A stretch of 33,394 nucleotides of DNA from Erysipelotrichaceae bacterium RD49 (GTDB lineage Bacteria > Bacillota_I > Bacilli_A > Erysipelotrichales > Erysipelotrichaceae), in NCBI GenBank assembly GCA_015233825.1, contig JADGIS010000009.1:1-33394 (forward strand), read 5' to 3'. This document shows, piece by piece, positions 15,565 to 23,125 of this stretch (positions are counted from its first letter, which is position 1; every line of letters begins with the position of its first letter). Under the pieces are notes generated by a model. That model worked only from the letters and a program-made list of their open reading frames with translations. It did not search any database and was not told where the DNA came from. Position numbers and translations under genes: made by a program.

Positions 15565-17010
15565 ATGGACGAAAACAAACCACAGATTGATGAAGAAGTA
15601 GAAGCCAGCACGGAAGAGGTCGTTCATTCCCGTCCTCATTATGAAGAACAGATTTTAAAACTGATCCGTTCCGTCAATTCGCCAAAACTTCTGCGTGAAA
15701 AACTTGATGACTACCATGCTAACGATATTGCCGATGCGTTTGAAAGCCTCAGTCCTCTAGAACGAGAAAAACTCTACAAAATGCTCGACACTGAGCGCTT
15801 AACGGAAATCATCGAGTATATGGATGAAGAAGATCAGGCCCGCTTTTTAAATGAGATGAATATCCGGAAGATCATCGCTATTCTCAATGCGATGGAAACC
15901 GATAAAGCGGCTGATTTGCTTAAAGAATTCGATAAAGAGAAACGTGAAATTGTCCTTGAACTGCTGGAACCGGAAGTGCGCAAGCAGATTTCGGTGATCT
16001 TCTCCTATGATGAAGAAGAAATCGGTTCGAAGATGACCACCAATTATATTGAAGTTGCCAAAGGCGTTTCGGTCCGCCAGGCGATGAAAGATTTAATCGC
16101 CCAGGCTCCTGAAAACGACAACATCACGACAATTTATGTCCGGGATGAAAATGGAATGTATTATGGCGCAGTGAATTTAAAAGATTTGATTATCTCCAGA
16201 GCCGATACGCCGCTCGAAGATATCATTGCAACCAGCTATCCGTATGTGTATGCCAATGAGCCGATTGATAAAGTCGTTGAAGAACTAAAAGATTATAACG
16301 AAGACTCCATTCCTGTTTTGAACAATGACAATCTGCTCCTTGGTGTCATCACTTCCCAGGACTTGCTGGAAGTCATGGACGAAGAAATGGGAGAAGACTA
16401 CGCCAAGCTGGCCGGTCTGGTTGCCGAAGAAGACTTGGAAGAAACGCTCTTCCAATCTTTAAAGAAGCGTCTGCCCTGGCTTTTGGTCTTGCTGGTTTTG
16501 GGCCTGCTGGTCTCGAGCGTCGTTTCCTTGTTTGAAGGCGTTGTCGCCCAGCTGACCATTGTCATGGCTTTCCAGTCCTTGATTTTGGGTATGGCTGGTA
16601 ATGCGGGTACGCAGTCTTTGGCTGTATCGATCCGCGTTTTAATGGATGAATCCCTGACCCGCAAACAAAAGGTCCACTTGATCTGGAAAGAAGTCCGTGT
16701 TGGCTTTGTCAATGGTTTATTGATCGGCGTTGTTTCGTTTGCCCTGCTTGGCTTATATATTCATGTCGTGAAAGCCTACGGCTGGGGCGAATCGTATGCG
16801 ATCTCGCTTTGCATCGGCATTGCCTTGTGGCTGTCCATGATCATCTCTTCCCTGACTGGTACAACAATTCCGTTGTTCTTCAAAAAAGTCGGTGTCGATC
16901 CAGCTGTAGCGAGTGGACCGCTGATCACAACGGTCAACGATATGGTCGGTGTTATCACCTACTATGGATTGGCCTGGATCTTCCTGATCCAGATCCTTCA
17001 TCTGCACTAA
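15565..17010 (+). CDS. mgtE: Magnesium transporter MgtE, copy 2
   Basis: This 481-residue paralogue of the preceding gene has the same domain order: an N domain with DDYHANDIADAF near residue 45, a CBS pair ending DEDSIPVLNNDNLLL-like sequence (NEDSIPVLNNDNLLLGVITSQ), five membrane helices from about 300, and the pore motif SGPLITTVNDMVGVITYY. The acidic head (residues 1-20, rich in Glu) is longer than in copy 1. AGGAGG lies upstream of the ATG. MgtE is a homodimer, and two co-expressed copies could form homo- or heterodimers with different Mg2+ set points; that is inference. A long hairpin follows the stop. Confidence 0.95.
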   Translation: MDENKPQIDEEVEASTEEVVHSRPHYEEQILKLIRSVNSPKLLREKLDDYHANDIADAFESLSPLEREKLYKMLDTERLTEIIEYMDEEDQARFLNEMNIRKIIAILNAMETDKAADLLKEFDKEKREIVLELLEPEVRKQISVIFSYDEEEIGSKMTTNYIEVAKGVSVRQAMKDLIAQAPENDNITTIYVRDENGMYYGAVNLKDLIISRADTPLEDIIATSYPYVYANEPIDKVVEELKDYNEDSIPVLNNDNLLLGVITSQDLLEVMDEEMGEDYAKLAGLVAEEDLEETLFQSLKKRLPWLLVLLVLGLLVSSVVSLFEGVVAQLTIVMAFQSLILGMAGNAGTQSLAVSIRVLMDESLTRKQKVHLIWKEVRVGFVNGLLIGVVSFALLGLYIHVVKAYGWGESYAISLCIGIALWLSMIISSLTGTTIPLFFKKVGVDPAVASGPLITTVNDMVGVITYYGLAWIFLIQILHLH

Positions 17011-17040
17011 GAATAAAACTCCAATGGATTTGATCAATAA

Positions 17041-17100
17041 AAAGGTCTCAATCGAGGATACAGACAATTGGATTGTCCATATTCTTGATCGAGACCTTTT
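17041..17100 (+). terminator. Long near-perfect hairpin behind the mgtE operon
   Basis: The 60-base segment folds almost entirely on itself. AAAGGTCTC pairs with GAGACCTTT, ATCGAGGATA with TATTCTTGAT (two wobbles), and GACAAT with ATTGTC around a 3-base loop. It ends in TTTT and starts about 30 bp past the stop, so termination is the likely role. It is unusually long for a simple terminator. Confidence 0.7.
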
Positions 17101-17222
17101 GCTGTAATTCTGGTTTCAGCGCTGGACTGGGATTTATTTGCCCAATCCTTTGAACTTTGCTTTTGAATGACTCGTCAAGCTTCCCCTTCCAAAGATTCAC
17201 CAATTTTTTCAGAGACCCGAAA

Positions 17223-17429
17223 ATAAAAGCGCCAAAACTCATCGTGACTGGTGAAATTGCGCATTCCCGCTATATGGCAGAAGACGCCTATAATCGTTTA
17301 ACCGAGCCTAAGCAGCTGGTGATCGTTCCAGACGCCACCCATGTAGATCTGTATGATCAGATGGATAAGATTCCTTTTGATACCATTGCAGACTTCTTTG
17401 CCAAAAATCTAGAGTCAAAAGCTGAATAG
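17223..17429 (+). pseudogene. C-terminal remnant of an alpha/beta hydrolase
   Basis: About 65 codons match the end of an alpha/beta-hydrolase fold: PKLIVTGEIAHSRYMAEDAY, LVIVPDATHVDLYDQ with the likely catalytic His, and IPFDTIADFF. The nucleophile elbow (GxSxG) and the rest of the N-terminal half are missing. The frame is open from a TTG at 17157 but with no ribosome site, and those first codons look random. The 5' part was probably lost by deletion beside the mgtE operon. A good terminator still follows at 17445-17477. Confidence 0.65.
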
Positions 17430-17444
17430 TCTTGTCATTCTCTG

Positions 17445-17477
17445 AAAAGCTCTTTGGTAGATTGGCCAAAGAGCTTT
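17445..17477 (+). terminator. Terminator behind the hydrolase remnant
   Basis: AAAAGCTCTTTGG (17445-17457) pairs perfectly with CCAAAGAGCTTTT (17465-17477), a 13-bp stem with T and A tracts on both sides. It can act in both directions. Confidence 0.85.
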
Positions 17478-17678
17478 TATTATGAATTCGCTTTGGTGGC
17501 TGTCTAAAGCAAAGTTCTCTTATTCTCTTTTCATCTCAAATTCATAGAAATGCCATATCAAACAGATTGAATTCGGCTTATTTACTATAAATAAAGAATT
17601 GTCCGGGCACTGCTTCCTGTTTTTGTTCTCTCTTTTTGTACAATCGGGCCATAGAAGACCGAAAAAAGGGGGAATGGA

Positions 17679-19277
17679 ATGGATTATTTGGTTGTTGCGC
17701 TTATTGTCATTATCTGTTTGTTTGCCAATCGGATTTCCGATAAAATCGGACTTCCCGCTTTGGTAGCCTTTATGCTTTTAGGAACACTGTTTGGAGCAGA
17801 TGTTCCGTTTCGAATTGCCTTTGAAAACTTTTCGCTGGGTGAAAAAATCTGCTCGGCCGCTTTGATTTTCATCATGTTTTATGGTGGGTTCAACTTGAAG
17901 TGGAAGCAGGCTCGCAGTGCAGCGCCATTTGCGATTACCTTATCGACCGCTGGCGTTTTATTGACGGTTTTGTTTGCTACCATTTGCCTGATACTGCTGC
18001 TGCAAATGGACTTTAAAACTGCTTTTCTCATTTCCTCAGTGTTAGGATCGACCGATGGAGCGAGCGTCTTTTCGATTCTGCGCCGTTTCCGGCTAAATTT
18101 AAAAGACAATACTGCTTCTTTGCTTGAGATCGAAAGTGGATCCAATGACCCGGTTGCCTACATGCTGACGATGATTGCCATCCAGATGTTTCTCAATACC
18201 GCGTCCTCGAATATTTTTATCGATGTGGCTCTGCAGTTAGGGGGAGGGGTTGCCTTTGGCTGGTTTGGCGCCACGCTTTGCCAGAAACTGTTTCATATTA
18301 AAAATCTGGTTTCTTCTTCTATGGCCTCGCTGGCTATGATTGGAATGGTTCTGCTTTGTTATGGGGCAGCTTCCGTATGCAAAGGCAATGCTTACTTGAG
18401 TGTTTATATCATGGGCATTCTAGTCGGCAACCAGCCGCTGCCCTTTAAAAAGGACCTGATTGCTTTTTTCGATGGGTTGACAACCATCGCCCAGACCCTG
18501 ATTTTCTTTGTGCTGGGCCTGCTTTCCTTTCCTTCTCTAATGATTGAACTGCTTCCGACCTCGCTGAGCATTTTCTTGATTTTATTGGTGATCGCAAGGC
18601 CGCTCGCTGTCTTGCTGTGTTCTTTCCCATTTCATTCCAATTGGAAACGAAATCTGCTGATCTCATTTGCAGGTCTTCGCGGAGCAGCGTCGGGCGTATT
18701 CGCGGCAATGGCGGTGGCAGCAGGCGTGATTTTGCCGAAAAATCTGTTTCAGATTGTCTTTATGGTGACATTGCTTTCCGTTACGCTGCAAGGAACGCTT
18801 TTGCCTTGGGCAGCGAAAAAGCTGGACATGATTGATGAAAATGAAGATGTATTCAAAACTTTCAACGACTATGTTGAAGAAGCTTCCCTTTCCTTGATGA
18901 GTGTCAAAATCACCAAACATCATCCCTGGAATCAGCTGCTGATCAAAGAAGTCGGCTTTCCGAAAGATACGCTGGGTATTCTGGTGGAACGAAACAATGA
19001 GCGCTTAGCCTGCCGTGGCGATCTGCGCTTAGAGACGGGGGACTTGCTTGTATTGAGCGTTCCGCCTTATGAATCTGCAGCAAACGAAGTCATGGAAGAA
19101 CGGGTGCTTGATGCAGCAGATCCCTATGTTGGCAAATCTTTAAAAGATCTCGACCTGGATGCACAGACACTGATTGCCTTGATCCGCCGCGATGGCCAGA
19201 CTCTGGTTCCGGATGGATCGACTATTCTAGCCGCAGGCGACCAGCTGGTGATTTACCGCGGTACCACTGCTCTTTAA
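17679..19277 (+). CDS. K+/H+ antiporter, NhaP2/CvrA-like (CPA1 with RCK-C domain)
   Basis: This 532-residue protein has about 12 membrane helices over residues 1-385, in the CPA1 cation:proton antiporter fold. ESGSNDPVAYMLT carries the Asn-Asp pair of the ion site, and FAGLRGAASGVFA is a second conserved helix. The cytosolic tail (about 405-532) is a TrkA-C/RCK-C domain (PWNQLLIKEVGFPKDTLG... DLLVLSVPP, then PDGSTILAAGDQLVIY). This layout is typical of K+/H+ antiporters such as NhaP2, which expel K+ in exchange for H+ with nucleotide or ligand control through the tail. AAAAAAGGGGG lies upstream of the ATG. It is monocistronic, with a terminator at 19283-19317. Confidence 0.9.
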   Translation: MDYLVVALIVIICLFANRISDKIGLPALVAFMLLGTLFGADVPFRIAFENFSLGEKICSAALIFIMFYGGFNLKWKQARSAAPFAITLSTAGVLLTVLFATICLILLLQMDFKTAFLISSVLGSTDGASVFSILRRFRLNLKDNTASLLEIESGSNDPVAYMLTMIAIQMFLNTASSNIFIDVALQLGGGVAFGWFGATLCQKLFHIKNLVSSSMASLAMIGMVLLCYGAASVCKGNAYLSVYIMGILVGNQPLPFKKDLIAFFDGLTTIAQTLIFFVLGLLSFPSLMIELLPTSLSIFLILLVIARPLAVLLCSFPFHSNWKRNLLISFAGLRGAASGVFAAMAVAAGVILPKNLFQIVFMVTLLSVTLQGTLLPWAAKKLDMIDENEDVFKTFNDYVEEASLSLMSVKITKHHPWNQLLIKEVGFPKDTLGILVERNNERLACRGDLRLETGDLLVLSVPPYESAANEVMEERVLDAADPYVGKSLKDLDLDAQTLIALIRRDGQTLVPDGSTILAAGDQLVIYRGTTAL

Positions 19278-19282
19278 ATCCG

Positions 19283-19317
19283 AATGACTGATTGAAAGGA
19301 ATCGATCAGTCATTTTC
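19283..19317 (+). terminator. Terminator of the antiporter gene
   Basis: AATGACTGAT (19283-19292) pairs with ATCAGTCATT (19305-19314), followed by TT. It is 5 bp past the stop codon. The T tract is short. Confidence 0.7.
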
Positions 19318-19567
19318 CATTTCAAGGTTTGTCCTTTCAAGCCAAACTAACTTTCGAAAGGATAAGAATCTAAGGGAATTGGTAATCGCTGCGTATTTCA
19401 GGCAAAATTTGATCGATGCTCAAAAAAAGAAGAAGAAGTGCCAGTTGTATCCGCTTTTGGCCATGATCAGTCAGATTGTAATTCGCTTGAGCAAAACATC
19501 ACGAAGACTTGTAGTAAACTTGAAATAGATCATACGGATTGTGTGATTTTTGAAAGAAGGTGGACTT

Positions 19568-20011
19568 ATGCTGGCCTACGCAAGACAGGACACACTCAAT
19601 GCAATTGAATCTACAAGCAAAGCCATTGAAAAGAACGAAAAAAAGCTCGAAGAATATCGGCACCATATGGACACCGAAGAATCTTTTTTGAACAAGTGGT
19701 ATCGCTATTTTCAGATCCAGCATACCATCAGCACCATCAACTCCAAAAAAGCCGCCCTCAAAGACCTAGCTTTGAACCTCCAGTCTTTAGATGAAGCCAT
19801 GGAGTCTCAGCATCGTGACAATGAGATTCTCAAACATAACGAGCGGCTTCCCTTCCCAAAAGAACTGGCTGAACAGCTTACGGAAATCGACGAAAAATCC
19901 ATGAAGCTTCCAGAAACCGATTGGGGAACCGGACTTGTTTGTACGATCAACAACCTTGTAAAGTCAGGAAGCAATTTATTTAAGCCCAAAAACGATACTT
20001 CACCCAAGTAG
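19568..20011 (+). CDS. Coiled-coil hypothetical protein
   Basis: This 147-residue protein starts at ATG 19568-19570, where GAAGGTGG lies 5 bases upstream (a TTG at 19550 in the same frame is less likely). Residues 5-45 and 60-95 are heptad-rich, highly charged helices (AIEKNEKKLEEYRHHMDTEE, INSKKAALKDLALNLQ). The tail from about 120 is less regular and ends in Lys and Pro. There is no membrane helix, signal peptide or enzyme motif. Its style resembles the coiled-coil proteins at 6255 and 5768, but no clear homology is seen. No family is recognised. A terminator follows at 20105-20130. Confidence 0.75.
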   Translation: MLAYARQDTLNAIESTSKAIEKNEKKLEEYRHHMDTEESFLNKWYRYFQIQHTISTINSKKAALKDLALNLQSLDEAMESQHRDNEILKHNERLPFPKELAEQLTEIDEKSMKLPETDWGTGLVCTINNLVKSGSNLFKPKNDTSPK

Positions 20012-20104
20012 GGAGTTCTCGTTTCCAATATTGATCAGCGCAGATCAATTTGAAGGACCGAATTGTGCTGATCGGCCGATCCTACAACTTTCTGTTCATA
20101 TTTC

Positions 20105-20130
20105 ATGCCAGCAGACTTGCTGGCATTTAT
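20105..20130 (+). terminator. Terminator of the coiled-coil gene
   Basis: ATGCCAGCA pairs with TGCTGGCAT around a 4-base loop, followed by TTATT. It lies about 95 bp past the stop codon. Confidence 0.7.
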
Positions 20131-20262
20131 TGTTGAATCCATTCATTTTGGAAGATCCTCTTTCATTTTTCAGCCCAAAACCGATAGAAGCGGTACCACA
20201 AATATCTAAATCGGATTATTTATTAGATTGATCTAACTTTTCTTGCTTCACTTCCAATTTTG

Positions 20263-20292
20263 TTTGCAAAGTTAGTCAAAGCTAACTATACT
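20263..20292 (+). promoter_or_regulatory. Promoter with an inverted repeat in its spacer
   Basis: TTTGCA (20263-20268) and TATACT (20287-20292) are 18 bases apart. The spacer holds AGTTAG-tcaaag-CTAACT (20270-20287), a 6-bp inverted repeat resembling operators of the DtxR family. Transcription would start near 20299, at the foot of the structured RNA below. Confidence 0.55.
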
Positions 20293-20298
20293 GGAGAT

Positions 20299-20493
20299 GT
20301 CTAATCAATCAGAGATCAAACCTGAATCAAAAAGCTCCCTGATGGCTGATTCAGACGCACGACCTGCATTCTCTACCTCTGTTTCCTGGCATACAACAAC
20401 TATCCTTTCGGCGTCTGCTTGTGTTTTCTGATCTTCGAAGTTCACCAGCCAGATGGTTAATCTTTTGGGTTCAGGATCTCTGATTGAATTTTT
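20299..20493 (+). ncRNA. Candidate structured RNA (~195 nt, 6S-like architecture)
   Basis: Both ends of this segment pair with each other. CAATCAGAGATC (20306-20317) is complementary to GATCTCTGATTG (20475-20486), 12 bp perfect. After a 4-base bulge, CTGAA (20322-20326) pairs with TTCAG (20470-20474). Five T at 20489-20493 follow as in a terminator. Inside, TGGCTG (20343-20348) pairs with CAGCCA (20446-20451) and CAGACGC (20352-20358) with GCGTCTG (20411-20417). A large asymmetric bubble lies on the 3' side, with a small ACCA/TGGT hairpin in it. The promoter at 20263-20292 puts the start where the structure begins. A long closing stem, central bubble and ~190-nt length recall 6S RNA, which binds RNA polymerase, but I cannot match conserved 6S sequence. 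An untranslated leader for the small peptide gene at 20568 is the alternative. The 44-codon frame at 20297-20431 looks random. Confidence 0.45.
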
Positions 20494-20567
20494 ATTAACT
20501 CCACGCTTTTTGAGCGTTTAACGAATATAGACTCACCAAAATCAACCTGTAGAAATGGAGACACAAC

Positions 20568-20657
20568 ATGATGGCAAAACGAATGATCGTATCGAAACTT
20601 TATACCTTAGCTCTTTCCGGCTTAACCGTAATCAGCTTTACCCTGCTTTCTTTCTAA
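20568..20657 (+). CDS. 29-residue hydrophobic peptide
   Basis: This small ORF starts MMAKRM with GGAG 7 bases upstream. The rest is one hydrophobic helix (IVSKLYTLALSGLTVISFTL), ending LSF and TAA. A strong terminator follows 60 bp later (20717-20757), and no longer gene overlaps on the plus strand, so it looks like an independent transcription unit. A basic N-terminus and single membrane helix fit a small membrane protein or a type I toxin-like peptide. No antisense promoter was clear enough to argue for a toxin-antitoxin system, and no family is recognised. Confidence 0.5.
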   Translation: MMAKRMIVSKLYTLALSGLTVISFTLLSF

Positions 20658-20716
20658 AGCCTTCTGCTGGTCAAAAGCAATCAAGCCAAACCAAACTATA
20701 TCTCTACTGAAAACTA

Positions 20717-20757
20717 CCGCAGCCAGATTTCCTTTTTTCTGGCTGCGGCTTTTCTTT
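20717..20757 (+). terminator. Terminator behind the 29-residue peptide gene
   Basis: CCGCAGCCAGA (20717-20727) pairs perfectly with TCTGGCTGCGG (20738-20748), then CTTTTCTTTT follows. It is one of the strongest terminators in the window. Confidence 0.9.
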
Positions 20758-20856
20758 TGCCTGGTCGAAGACGATCTTCGCTCAAATACAGAAGACCGAT
20801 CCATTTTATTGAATTCGCCTTCTCTTTTCGGCAGCTATTTCTGACTGCTTATCCTA

Positions 20857-20890
20857 AATAATACCAATTGGCAAATAATACCAATTGGCA
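20857..20890. repeat. Tandem 17-bp repeat with palindromic core
   Basis: AAATAATACCAATTGGC occurs twice head to tail. Each copy holds the palindrome CCAATTGG, so on the minus strand the copies can pair into a hairpin followed by TATTATTT, just beyond the histidine phosphatase stop. It may act as that gene's terminator. Confidence 0.8.
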
Positions 20891-20898
20891 TTTTCCGC

Positions 20899-21516
20899 TT
20901 ACAGCGGCAGGCCGATTTTCTGGTCTAATGGCCAGCCGCTATCTTTGAGCGAATCTAACAAAGTATCCGGGAACAGATTGATGACTTTAAACTCCGGTTC
21001 TAAGCTGACTTCAAACCCACAGCCATGAAGCATTGGAATGGAAGCCGGCAGGCCTTGTGCTTTAGGCAGGGACTGATATAACAAAGTCATCAAAATAGAA
21101 TGGGAAATTATTGCGACACATTGAAACTCTGAGTCCTTCAAATCGTTGAGCAGACTCATTGCCCGATCGATCGCTTCCCGAATCGATTCCGCATGATACT
21201 GCTTTCGTTCCTGTTCGTATTTCTCTAAATCCAGCTCCGAAATCTGACCTGCCATCTGGCCTAAATCCAGTTCGTTGACTTGTTCAGAAAGCAGTTGAAT
21301 AAGATTGCCAGGGTTAATAATCTGGCCGGCAACTTGAGCCCGCTTCAATGGGCTGGTGACGATCAAATCCGGTTTTTGACCCTGTTTGCTTAAAATATAG
21401 CCAATCATCGCCATTTGCTGGATCCCTTCTTGGGATAAATCGACATCAATACGGCCTTTAATCCCTGTTACATCGGATTGAGTCTGGCCATGGCGAATAA
21501 AAATTGCTTTACGCAT
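20899..21516 (-). CDS. Histidine phosphatase (phosphoglycerate mutase-like) family protein
   Basis: This 205-residue protein opens MRKAIFIRHGQTQSD, the RHG motif whose His9 is phosphorylated during catalysis. GRIDVDLSQEG and SPLKRAQVAG supply the second Arg and core strand, and IISHSILMTLLYQ holds the second catalytic His. Length and motif order fit the cofactor-independent phosphatases of the family (PhoE/CobC-like), which act on small phosphorylated substrates; the specific one is unknown. It is cytosolic and appears monocistronic. AAAGGAAATTC lies directly upstream of the ATG. It is divergent from plsY. Confidence 0.88.
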   Translation of the reverse strand: MRKAIFIRHGQTQSDVTGIKGRIDVDLSQEGIQQMAMIGYILSKQGQKPDLIVTSPLKRAQVAGQIINPGNLIQLLSEQVNELDLGQMAGQISELDLEKYEQERKQYHAESIREAIDRAMSLLNDLKDSEFQCVAIISHSILMTLLYQSLPKAQGLPASIPMLHGCGFEVSLEPEFKVINLFPDTLLDSLKDSGWPLDQKIGLPL

Positions 21517-21804
21517 TGAATTTCCTTTCTACGATTACCAAAGCTCGAAAGAGTCAGCAGATCCTGCACTGATCAATTGAGTTTATTCGATATGGGATAG
21601 TTTAAATTCATTGTATGCCAGAACCTAAGGAGGAGTGAATCTCTTTTAAAATGGATGGATGAGAAACGCCGTGACGTCTCTTCTTAAAATGAAAATTACA
21701 CTCCATCTTTGTCTTTCTCCTTTTCTGTATGCGCAACCGCTTTCCTATCTTGATAATCGTTGATGTTCAACAGCTGATCTTGAAAGAAGACGCTTGATTC
21801 CTGT
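21517..21804. other. Divergent promoter region, no gene seen
   Basis: The 315-bp gap between the phosphatase and plsY holds no supported ORF. GGAGTG (21631-21636) and CACTCC (about 21701-21706) could close a ~75-nt structure, but no known RNA is recognised. Confidence 0.4.
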
Positions 21805-21825
21805 TAGAATAGGTCTATAAAGAGG
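21802..21825 (+). promoter_or_regulatory. Probable plsY extended -10 promoter and ribosome site
   Basis: TGTTAGAAT is an extended -10 box (TAGAAT at 21805-21810), with TTGAAA upstream at a slightly long spacing of 19. AGAGG at 21821-21825 lies 6 bases before the plsY ATG, so the 5' UTR would be about 15 nt. Confidence 0.55.
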
Positions 21826-21831
21826 TCATGT

Positions 21832-22455
21832 ATGAATAGTTTATGGTTTATTTTAGCCTGCTTAAGCGGGTATCTTTTAGGTTCAATTCCTTTTGCGCTA
21901 GTCATTGGCAAAGTTTTCTATAAAAAGGATTTACGGCAATATGGATCCGGAAATCCTGGCGGAACGAATGCTGGACGCGTATTAGGAAAAAAAGCGGGCG
22001 TCAGTGTTGTCGTTCTGGATGCGTTGAAAGTTGTTTTAGCCATCTGGATTGGTTCGCTGGTTTCGCCGCTTTGCGGCATGCTTTCTGGTTTTCTTTGCTG
22101 CTTAGGACACTGCTATCCGATCTTTGCCCGCTTCAAAGGCGGCAAAGCAGTGGCCAGTATGTATGGCTTTTTATTGGGGATGTCGATCTTTGTCTTTAGA
22201 AACGCTTTTTACTTCATCGTTCCCTTCTTGATGTTCTTCATCGTTTTATACCTGTATAAATGGGTATCGGTGGCTTCGATCTGTGCTTCAGTTTGCAGTT
22301 CACTCCAGATTCTGGCCATGAACTGGGGAGGAAACTGGCAAAACTACGTGTTAATCGCCTGCTCTTGGGCCTTAACCGTCCTGATTATTTACCGACACCG
22401 GGCCAATATTGAAAAAGTCCGCAATAACCAAGAAAGTAAAGTTACTTGGATTTAG
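21832..22455 (+). CDS. plsY: Glycerol-3-phosphate acyltransferase PlsY
   Basis: This 207-residue membrane enzyme transfers an acyl group from acyl-phosphate to glycerol-3-phosphate, the first step of phospholipid synthesis. The three PlsY motifs are present: GSIPFALVIGK near residue 17; the YGSGNPGGTNAGRVLGKKAG block near 41-60, which binds phosphate; and GHCYPIFARFKGGKAVAS near 92-110. About five hydrophobic segments span the protein, and the length is normal for the family. Its usual partner, PlsX, is not in the window. A terminator follows at 22472-22503. Confidence in the assignment is high. Confidence 0.97.
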   Translation: MNSLWFILACLSGYLLGSIPFALVIGKVFYKKDLRQYGSGNPGGTNAGRVLGKKAGVSVVVLDALKVVLAIWIGSLVSPLCGMLSGFLCCLGHCYPIFARFKGGKAVASMYGFLLGMSIFVFRNAFYFIVPFLMFFIVLYLYKWVSVASICASVCSSLQILAMNWGGNWQNYVLIACSWALTVLIIYRHRANIEKVRNNQESKVTWI

Positions 22456-22471
22456 CAAGAACTGTCGAATT

Positions 22472-22503
22472 AAGTCTTTGCTCTAGCGGCAAAGGCTTTT
22501 TTA
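22472..22503 (+). terminator. Terminator of plsY
   Basis: AGTCTTTGC pairs with GCAAAGGCT (one wobble) around a 7-base loop, followed by a T tract. It lies 17 bp past the stop. Confidence 0.85.
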
Positions 22504-22628
22504 TGTGGGGAGTTTAACCCATTTCTTGCTGACGGAATTCCAGTATGAGTAGTTTGCGCCAAGTGTTTTCAGCTCATGCTCAAAATCAAAATCAAAAAAA
22601 CGATGGTAAACACAATTTTGAAAGAATA

Positions 22629-22668
22629 AAACGGATGGAAGAATGCTGAGATATTCTTCCATCCGTTT
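22629..22668 (-). terminator. Strong hairpin downstream of the higA-like gene
   Basis: A perfect 16-bp stem (22629-22644 with 22653-22668) has an 8-base loop, with TTTT following on the minus strand. It lies about 175 bp beyond the antitoxin stop. The rest of the interval (22504-22628 and 22669-22843) shows no gene. Confidence 0.65.
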
Positions 22669-22843
22669 ATGGGTTAGTACCGTGGTGCTTTTTGTCCCCT
22701 TTTTATTCTATTTTATATAAATATAAATCAAATGGTTTGATAGATATTCTGTTTAGGGTATAGAGGATATTATTCGTGACAGACCAATGCTTCTCGTCTT
22801 CCATAACTATAGGTGAGAAAACTAAGTCCACTTAGGGAACCTC

Positions 22844-23125
22844 TTATTGAATGGTGATTGTAAGATGCTTTCCTAAAGCTGTTGCAATTCTGCTGATTGT
22901 GTCTATCCGTGTATTCTCTCCGCGTTCAATCCGGGCAATAGTGGACTGAGGTACATGAGACAATTGAGCCAACTCCCTTTGACTGAAACCGGCGTTTTGT
23001 CTTGCCCGATATACGGCAAGTACGCTCTCTAGAATTGCATTCTCTTTTAGAAATCCCTCCTTGAAATCATCATCCTGTAATCTAGAACTTAAATAATCAT
23101 TAAACTTAACTGTTGCTGGTGCCAT
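22844..23125 (-). CDS. HigA-like XRE-family antitoxin / transcriptional regulator
   Basis: The protein has 93 residues from the ATG at 23123-23125, chosen because GAGGAG lies about 10 bases upstream and MAPATVKFNDYL is the usual start in this family. An XRE helix-turn-helix fills the C-terminal half (RQNAGFSQRELAQLSHVPQSTIARIERGENTRIDTISRIATALG). HigA-type antitoxins bind the operon promoter and neutralise an upstream-encoded HigB mRNA-cleaving toxin. Here the same frame runs on upstream through a HigB tail (next entry), but no complete toxin gene remains. The antitoxin is therefore a likely orphan that may still repress its own or other promoters. Confidence 0.82.
   Translation of the reverse strand: MAPATVKFNDYLSSRLQDDDFKEGFLKENAILESVLAVYRARQNAGFSQRELAQLSHVPQSTIARIERGENTRIDTISRIATALGKHLTITIQ

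Noticed and set aside
19292-19528. 78-codon frame between the antiporter and the coiled-coil gene
   Set aside because: It begins inside the antiporter terminator and has no ribosome site or protein-like character.
20297-20431. 44-codon ORF inside the structured RNA candidate
   Set aside because: Its ATG lies at or before the predicted transcription start and the peptide has no regular features.
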